Assembly (NCBI GenBank): GCA_003132865.1
Contig: PKYZ01000227.1
Span: 1 to 6,644, forward strand
Direction of reading: 5' to 3'
Length of the DNA stretch: 6,644 bases
From: Bryobacterales bacterium
Lineage (GTDB): Bacteria > Acidobacteriota > Terriglobia > Bryobacterales > Bryobacteraceae
Position numbers and translations under genes: made by a program. Below the pieces are notes generated by a model. That model was not told the origin of the DNA, ran no database searches, and saw nothing but the letters and a program-made list of their open reading frames with translations. Shown here one piece after another: positions 1-6,644 of the stretch. How positions within the stretch are numbered: position 1 is the first letter of the stretch; every line of letters starts with the position of its first letter.

Positions 1-84
1 ATCAAGTCTTCCACTTTGAGAACCATCCTGACGCAGGCCGGTATTGCCCGGGATGATTTTTTGCGCGCCTACGAGAAATCTTGA
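1..84 (+). CDS. hicA: HicA-family toxin, C-terminal fragment (5' end outside window)
   Basis: Frame 1 is open from the first base to a TGA at 82-84 and gives 27 residues ending a protein. The stretch TLRTILTQAGIARDDFL matches the conserved C-terminus of HicA (YcfA-like) proteins, where a TLR-x-I-L-x-QAG motif forms the final helix after the double-stranded-RNA-binding-like fold. HicA toxins are small mRNA-cleaving proteins neutralised by HicB. The catalytic histidine and the N-terminal two thirds lie outside the window, so activity cannot be judged. No HicB-like frame follows downstream, so a partner, if present, would be on the left. The call rests on a short tail only. Confidence 0.62.
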   Translation: MKSSTLRTILTQAGIARDDFLRAYEKS

Positions 85-166
85 CATTCCCGTTTACACA
101 CGCCAGATGTGCCCGGCGACCCGATTGCCGTAAGCGCCGCCACGAGGTCTGCTTTCGAAACGGAGA

Positions 167-547
167 GTGCCGGTCCGCAAGAAGCGGTTCCAACCCAGGC
201 GAGGTCCGGACAGAAGCCTGGAGTATCTGGCATGGATTCGGACGCTGGGATGCGTAGTCTGCTCGAGAGTGAGCGGCGGATCGACCGTGATCGAAGCGGC
301 CCACACGAATGTCTTGGGCTCCAATGCGCATTGGCGAGCCGTTCCTGGCGAGCTTCAACTGTTCGGCGGCCCGTCCAGGAACATCGACAAATTCATCTGG
401 AATGGTCTAAGCGTCCAAGGGTTAAATTCCCGCTTGTCATGTTGGTTGCCAGCGCTGAACGTGGCGCTCCGCGAAGGCCTTGAGAAGACCGCCTGGATCG
501 AAAAAACAGCTCAGAGCCTCGCGACTGGTGAGGGCTGCAGTCTGTAG
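167..547 (+). CDS. Small HNH-nuclease-like protein, probably degenerate
   Basis: This is a 126-residue frame from a GTG at 167; the frame is closed by a TAA at 131-133 and has no ATG. The N-terminal half is basic (RKKRFQPRRGPDR), followed by YLAWIRTLGCVVC and EAAHT. A Cys-x-x-Cys pair (C29, C32) and a His (H46) are spaced as in small phage-type HNH proteins that begin YLAWIR-x-x-CxVC and continue to an EAAH motif. In such proteins a second metal-binding cluster of the form C-x-x-HH normally follows. Here the corresponding segment reads LFGGPSRNIDKF, so those residues are absent, although the following part still resembles the usual tail ending in LN. The GGAGA at 162-166 directly abuts the GTG, which is too close for a normal ribosome site. 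I see a decaying or divergent HNH relic; the family assignment is from memory of motif layout and is moderate at best. Confidence 0.45.
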   Translation: MPVRKKRFQPRRGPDRSLEYLAWIRTLGCVVCSRVSGGSTVIEAAHTNVLGSNAHWRAVPGELQLFGGPSRNIDKFIWNGLSVQGLNSRLSCWLPALNVALREGLEKTAWIEKTAQSLATGEGCSL

Positions 548-579
548 GGTAGGCGACGGGAGTCGGCACACACGGCGCG

Positions 580-595
580 CCCAGGTTCTGGGTTT
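580..595 (+). terminator. Weak hairpin downstream of the HNH-like gene
   Basis: CCCAG (580-584) and CTGGG (588-592) pair across a 3-base loop and are followed by TTT (593-595). It lies 33 bases after the stop at 545-547. The 5-bp stem and three-base T run are minimal for an intrinsic terminator, so this is only a candidate. Confidence 0.2.
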
Positions 596-715
596 CCCCC
601 GACACCGAGCTGGCCCTGCTGGCGCTCCTGGCCATTGTGGGTCTTGTCGGTGAGAAATCCGGGATTAACGCCCGCCCTCCAGTTCTCCGCTGCTCCACAC
701 CGTATGCATCAGGCC

Positions 716-743
716 GGGAGGATTCGAGTAGTTCAATCCTTCC
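716..743 (-). terminator. Imperfect inverted repeat over the end of the lyase-like gene
   Basis: GGGAGGATT (716-724) pairs with AATCCTTCC (735-743), nine pairs including one G-T wobble, around a 10-base loop. It covers the last codons and the TGA (733-735) of the leftward gene. No T-rich run follows on either strand, so if it acts at all it is not a classical rho-independent terminator; it could be an mRNA 3'-end stabilising hairpin or chance. Confidence 0.25.
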
Positions 744-3700
744 TCCGTACAGGGTTCAGTGTAACGGTTATGGGCTGAGATCCCGCGTAGTCCAAGAGAT
801 AGTGGTCGCCGCGGACGGCGATGGGATGTACGGGGACCCATGAACCCGGGAGTCCGATAATGCGCGGACCGGGGGCACCGTGGGCGGTAATGGCGGCGCG
901 GTCCGGCTGGAGGCGGATCTCGGCCGCGCCGCCTTCGACGGTGATACCGGCAGCCTGGCACCGCGCCGGTCCGAAGGCCGTGATCATCGTGACGCCGCCC
1001 TCGGTATAGTTGTAGCAATCCGGGTCGATGGCCGCGGTGGCGCCGTTCCAGGCGATGGTTGTCCGGGAGCCTTCGTTATGCACGGAGGCTTCGCGCGGGC
1101 GGTCTTTGCGCCAGGGCAGCAGAAGCAAGGTCGAGGCGCCGGTTGTGCGGAGGCGGAGGATGGATTGCTGCTCTTCGAAGGGGCGGCCGTTGGCCTTGGC
1201 GAATTCGTTTTGTTCGCGGTTGGGATGCCAGTGGTGCGACCAGCTTCGGATGACGGTCTGGGCGGGCGCGGAAGTGAAGGTGTAGAGGTCCCAGTTGATG
1301 AGCCACTGGCCCGCAAACGCGAGTTGAGCGGGCGAGGGGGCGAGGGGGCGAGGGGGCGATCCGGGTTCGGGCGGGGTGTCCACGAGGTTCAGCGTCAGGA
1401 TTTTGGGGGTGGCGGCGTCCGGGCCGTCGAAGTTGTCGCGGATGGCGATGATGGGATTGCTCTCGTCGGGATGGATGGAGTAGACGGATCGGGTCCAGGT
1501 GGCGCCTTTGGTTTCGTAGGTGGCGCACACGTACGCGCTCGCGGGGAAAGACTCGAAGGCTTGCGCGGCGGCGTGCTGCCAGCGGAATCCGATTTGCTCA
1601 AGGTGGGTGGCGGCGGTGTCCCAGGCGAAGGGCAACGCGCTTTCCGGCACGGCGAGGCTATGCATGAAAGCCCCGGGCGACCGCGGCGAGTACATGCTGC
1701 CCCAGTCGATCGAAAGTGGCGCTCCGAGTGCGTAGATCACCACGGTACCGTTATCCTCGTGGGCGTGGTCGCGGTAGAAGTCTCCATCGACCAGCCAGAC
1801 GGCCGTCTCGTTACGGCTCCCCCAGCCGTTCCTCAGGACTGTATACCAGCCCGGAAACGTGGCGTCACCCAGGTGCGGGTTAGCTACGGGCAGGGTCTCG
1901 TCGATTTTCAGGATGGTGGAGCCATGGAAGCCGGCGTGCATAGAGCCGGACTGCTGCCAGGCGGCCATCAGCTCGGAAGATTCAGTGGACCCGTCGCCGA
2001 TGGAGATGAGCTTTCGGGATCCGCCGAAGCGGGGTTCTGGGGGAGTCAGCAGGTTGAGGTAGAACTCGGCAAAGCGGGCCAGGCGCGGCTCGTCGCGGAA
2101 GACGTCGGCGACGTCGGCGGTTTGCAATTGCTGGAGAGTGGTGAGGAGCGGCCCCATGGAGGCGTCGATGTAATGCGTGGATCCCATGGCGGCGCCGTAG
2201 TCGTTAACGGTCAGGCGCAGATTGTCAAGGGCGCGGGAGAGCACACCCTGACGGTCGCGGCCGAGGAGCAGCGCGTAGAGGTCGCGGTATTGGTTCTGCT
2301 GCACGGGCATGTTGACGGGCCCAAGGTTTAGGCCGTGGCCATCGAACATGGGAACGAAATCGGAATCCCACAGGACGGAGGCAAATAGCCCGGCGGCGGC
2401 TTTGACGCGGGCGCGGTCTTCGGCGCTGGCGAGGTCGCTGGTGAGGATCGCGTTGATCCAGACAGCCTGGCGAGTCATCTCCAGGCCGCCGTGCCAATAG
2501 TGGAAGGGGAAAGCGTAGATGCCGTCGCCGTTGACCAGCGCGTCGAGGAGGTCGCGGGCAGTGGCGGCGATGCTGCCGGCCAGTTCATGGAGCTTGGCGC
2601 CGGATGGGTCACGCCACATTTCCAGCAATGGCCGGGCGCTGGGTTCGGCGTCATAGAGGCGGTGGTAGTAATCGGGGTCGGAGCGCACGCGGGCGATGAC
2701 GGGAGCGACTGCGGCGCGACCCCTGAAAAGAGGTTGGTAACCGTCGGGTGGATCGGCGAAGGCCGTTTGGCAGCGATACACCTTGTTGAGGTTGATACCG
2801 CCGTGCAGGTTCATCTGGCGAGCGATGTTTTGAACTTTGTACGGATCGCCGAGATCGGCGCCCTTAGTGCCGATGAAGATGCCCCAGGCGATGCGCACGC
2901 GGGGAAAAACACGGGCGTCCGGCGAGCGGCGATGGGTTTCGAAGTCGACGGCGGAAACGGGCCCCGGCGCGGTAAAGATGCCGGCGCCGCTGTTGGCAGC
3001 GCCGATGGCTTCTGACGCGCGCCCGGCGAAGATGCCGAACAAGTTGGCATCGGGCCTCGCCTTGGTGTTGTACAACTGCCAATACCATCCGCTGTCATAG
3101 ACCCATGGGTCCCAAACGGCCATGCGCCGGATGTTGGGAGGATCGCTGTTGTAATTGGATGGGGCGGGCGTACGGTATTGGAGGTCGCGGAATGCGTCCA
3201 TGGCGGGGCGCTCGTGCCATTGCCGGTATTGGCGGCCGTCGGGCTCGCGGCCGTTTTCAACCGAAGTGGAGTGATGTCCGCGGTAGCGCGCCTGGTCGGG
3301 TTCGAGGCCGTGATAGATGTTGAGGCTGTAGCGGAGGTCGGTGTCGGTGTCGTCTTCGATGAGGATGGAGGGCTGGCCGGCCTGAATCTCAATGGTGGAG
3401 CGATAGAAGCCGTCGCCGGCGGGGATGAGGAGTTTAGAGCCATACTCGAGGCTCGGGCGCTCGATGGTATAGGAGACCTCAACGATGACCTTCAGCGGAC
3501 CTTTTTCCACGAAACGGACGGTCATAGCGGTAGGGTGCCCGACGGCTTCCAGGGCATTAGGGCCGGTGGCCGTCCAGGTTCCGTCGCGGTAGAGGATACC
3601 TTGGATGGGCGCCAAGGCGGGGTGGCCGGGGCGTGCGATACGCATGCCGGTCAGGCCGTTGACGATCTCGTACCAAGCCGGGAATTCAGCGATGCGCACA

Positions 3701-3972
3701 GCGTTGGGGAAGCGCCGCGGCGCCCGTCCAGCGCATAGCTTCCACTCCGCGCGGCTGTCGGCTGCGAGGGTGGCCTCGACGGCGATCTTGCCATCGTGCA
3801 GAAGCTGAAACGGAACTTCCGTGCCTTGCGGGCCGAGCATGAAGCTGTGATCCGGATTGATGCGCTTGCCGAAATCGAAGTCGACGATCTGTGACGGGTG
3901 CGCCACGCCGAACCCTTCGTGAATGGAGAACGTCTTAATGGGAGCCAGCGCGAAGGCTAGAAGCAGTAGCAA
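733..3972 (-). CDS. Large exported heparinase II/III-like (polysaccharide lyase-type) protein
   Basis: This is a 1079-residue protein and the last gene of the leftward cluster. The clearest signature is at residues 735-760, DHAHEDNGTVVIYALGAP followed by SIDWG, matching the HxHxD...LYALG.PLL.DPG pattern of the heparinase II/III C-terminal beta-sandwich. In characterised relatives this segment contributes to the active cleft or a bound metal. Residues about 440-650 are helix-rich (DLLDALV, YRDLYALLL, TTLQQLQTAD), fitting the alpha/alpha toroid that precedes the sandwich; GSTHYIDAS near 598-605 offers a His-Tyr pair that could be catalytic, which is my guess. Residues about 20-430 are a beta-rich N-terminal region I cannot assign, and the tail after 885 is also beta-rich. 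The start is a TTG with GGAGA ten bases upstream; an in-frame TGA lies two codons before it. The N-terminus (LLLLAFALA) is hydrophobic like a signal peptide but lacks the usual positive charges. Expected outside the cytoplasm; substrate unknown. A short 8-bp tandem repeat lies in its 3' part. Confidence 0.75.
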   Translation of the reverse strand: MLLLLAFALAPIKTFSIHEGFGVAHPSQIVDFDFGKRINPDHSFMLGPQGTEVPFQLLHDGKIAVEATLAADSRAEWKLCAGRAPRRFPNAVRIAEFPAWYEIVNGLTGMRIARPGHPALAPIQGILYRDGTWTATGPNALEAVGHPTAMTVRFVEKGPLKVIVEVSYTIERPSLEYGSKLLIPAGDGFYRSTIEIQAGQPSILIEDDTDTDLRYSLNIYHGLEPDQARYRGHHSTSVENGREPDGRQYRQWHERPAMDAFRDLQYRTPAPSNYNSDPPNIRRMAVWDPWVYDSGWYWQLYNTKARPDANLFGIFAGRASEAIGAANSGAGIFTAPGPVSAVDFETHRRSPDARVFPRVRIAWGIFIGTKGADLGDPYKVQNIARQMNLHGGINLNKVYRCQTAFADPPDGYQPLFRGRAAVAPVIARVRSDPDYYHRLYDAEPSARPLLEMWRDPSGAKLHELAGSIAATARDLLDALVNGDGIYAFPFHYWHGGLEMTRQAVWINAILTSDLASAEDRARVKAAAGLFASVLWDSDFVPMFDGHGLNLGPVNMPVQQNQYRDLYALLLGRDRQGVLSRALDNLRLTVNDYGAAMGSTHYIDASMGPLLTTLQQLQTADVADVFRDEPRLARFAEFYLNLLTPPEPRFGGSRKLISIGDGSTESSELMAAWQQSGSMHAGFHGSTILKIDETLPVANPHLGDATFPGWYTVLRNGWGSRNETAVWLVDGDFYRDHAHEDNGTVVIYALGAPLSIDWGSMYSPRSPGAFMHSLAVPESALPFAWDTAATHLEQIGFRWQHAAAQAFESFPASAYVCATYETKGATWTRSVYSIHPDESNPIIAIRDNFDGPDAATPKILTLNLVDTPPEPGSPPRPLAPSPAQLAFAGQWLINWDLYTFTSAPAQTVIRSWSHHWHPNREQNEFAKANGRPFEEQQSILRLRTTGASTLLLLPWRKDRPREASVHNEGSRTTIAWNGATAAIDPDCYNYTEGGVTMITAFGPARCQAAGITVEGGAAEIRLQPDRAAITAHGAPGPRIIGLPGSWVPVHPIAVRGDHYLLDYAGSQPITVTLNPVRRKD
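1330..1359. repeat. 8-bp tandem repeat (CGAGGGGG, three full copies plus partials) inside the lyase-like gene
   Basis: Three perfect copies of CGAGGGGG occupy 1333-1356, with GGG before and CGA after extending the period-8 pattern to about 30 bases. Read on the minus strand it encodes the proline-rich stretch PPRPLAPSP at residues 873-881 of the lyase-like protein, a likely linker. Eight is not a multiple of three, so gain or loss of one copy would shift the frame and replace roughly the last 205 residues. Confidence 0.9.
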
Positions 3973-3978
3973 GTCCGG

Positions 3979-6417
<2,439 letters not shown>

Positions 6418-6426
6418 AAACAATTG

Positions 6427-6432
6427 CTCACC
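6427..6432 (-). promoter_or_regulatory. Ribosome binding site deciding the gmd start
   Basis: GGTGAG on the minus strand is nine bases before the ATG at 6417 but only three bases before the in-frame TTG at 6423. This favours the ATG. Confidence 0.5.
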
Positions 6433-6457
6433 GAAGCGTGCACAGCGCGGGAAGACG

Positions 6458-6644
6458 TCAATGCGCTGCGGCCGAGACTTCGCGCCGGCATTCCCGAGAC
6501 TCTATGACGCGCTTCAATAGGTGGGTGCTTGGGCTGTAGTCGAGCACGATCTCTTTCAGCGCTACGACCAGCCGACCGGCATCACGGGCCTTGCAGATCT
6601 CGCGCAAGTAATTGATCCACGCCACCATGTCGCCTTCCGGCATG
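6458..6644 (-). CDS. C-terminal fragment, probably a FlaA1/CapD-type polysaccharide biosynthesis protein (5' end outside window)
   Basis: The minus-strand frame is open from the right edge to a TGA at 6458-6460, giving 61 visible residues. An ATG sits at 6643-6641, but the frame is open to the edge, so this is most likely an internal methionine. The pattern of a helix ([15 protein letters not shown]), then [11 protein letters not shown] and a short basic tail resembles the C-terminal extension of membrane nucleotide-sugar 4,6-dehydratases of the FlaA1/CapD group, where a helix with an acidic/RD pattern precedes an (I/L)VP(E/D)Y-type motif. This is recognition of a weakly conserved tail, so the family is tentative; another glycan-biosynthesis protein is possible. 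It ends 40 bases before the gmd start and is probably in the same transcript. Confidence 0.5.
   Translation of the reverse strand, partial: MPEGDMVAWINYLREICKARDAGRLVVALKEIVLDYSPSTHLLKRVIESRECRREVSAAAH

Noticed and set aside
109..483. Plus-strand open frame overlapping the HNH-like gene
   Set aside because: Its product lacks recognisable motifs. A short HRQIHLEW stretch near 367-390 looked HNH-like, but the overlapping frame keeps a better match along its whole length.
393..698. Minus-strand open frame across the HNH-like gene and the convergent junction
   Set aside because: The composition is arginine/serine-rich without motifs, it overlaps a better-supported plus-strand gene and no ribosome site supports it.
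880..2331. Long plus-strand open frame of 483 codons opposite the lyase-like gene
   Set aside because: It is in exact register antisense to the sense codons, is very rich in G, V and A with no recognisable domain, and is explained by the GC-rich codon use of the sense gene. The same applies to the plus-strand frames at 2491-3015 and 3178-3738.

Overview
The window is GC-rich and gene-dense. It is dominated by one leftward (minus-strand) gene cluster for nucleotide-sugar and polysaccharide metabolism. The style of the proteins (a cyanobacteria/Acidobacteria-type GDP-fucose synthase, a very large secreted heparinase II/III-like protein, an HNH-like small protein, mostly G or C at third codon positions) would fit a soil bacterium such as an acidobacterium. 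That assignment is an inference from general resemblance, not from a marker gene.

Layout. At the left edge, on the plus strand, are the last 27 codons of a HicA-type toxin (1-84). A small plus-strand gene follows, whose front half looks like an HNH-type nuclease and whose second half has lost the expected Cys/His residues (167-547). Positions 548-732 hold no convincing gene, only two weak hairpins and a short hydrophobic reading frame without a start. This is the convergent junction with the leftward cluster.

The leftward cluster, in transcription order from the right edge, is: (i) the C-terminal end of a protein resembling the tail of FlaA1/CapD-type nucleotide-sugar dehydratases (6458-6644, runs off the window); (ii) gmd, GDP-mannose 4,6-dehydratase (5380-6417); (iii) fcl, GDP-L-fucose synthase (4421-5383), whose GTG start overlaps the gmd stop; (iv) a short unrecognised gene that begins at an ATGA overlap with the fcl stop and appears frameshifted (3979-4424); (v) a 1079-residue exported protein with a heparinase II/III-like C-terminal domain (733-3972). 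Overlapping or near-touching genes all on one strand indicate an operon.

Together Gmd and Fcl convert GDP-mannose to GDP-L-fucose, a donor for fucosylated exopolysaccharide, capsule or O-antigen. The terminal gene probably acts on a polysaccharide outside the cytoplasm, so the operon may pair synthesis of a fucose-containing polymer with its trimming or degradation. No complete undescribed system can be demonstrated here. The points most worth a second look are the frameshifted gene (iv), an 8-bp tandem repeat inside the lyase-like gene that could switch its reading frame, and the synthesis-plus-lyase pairing.
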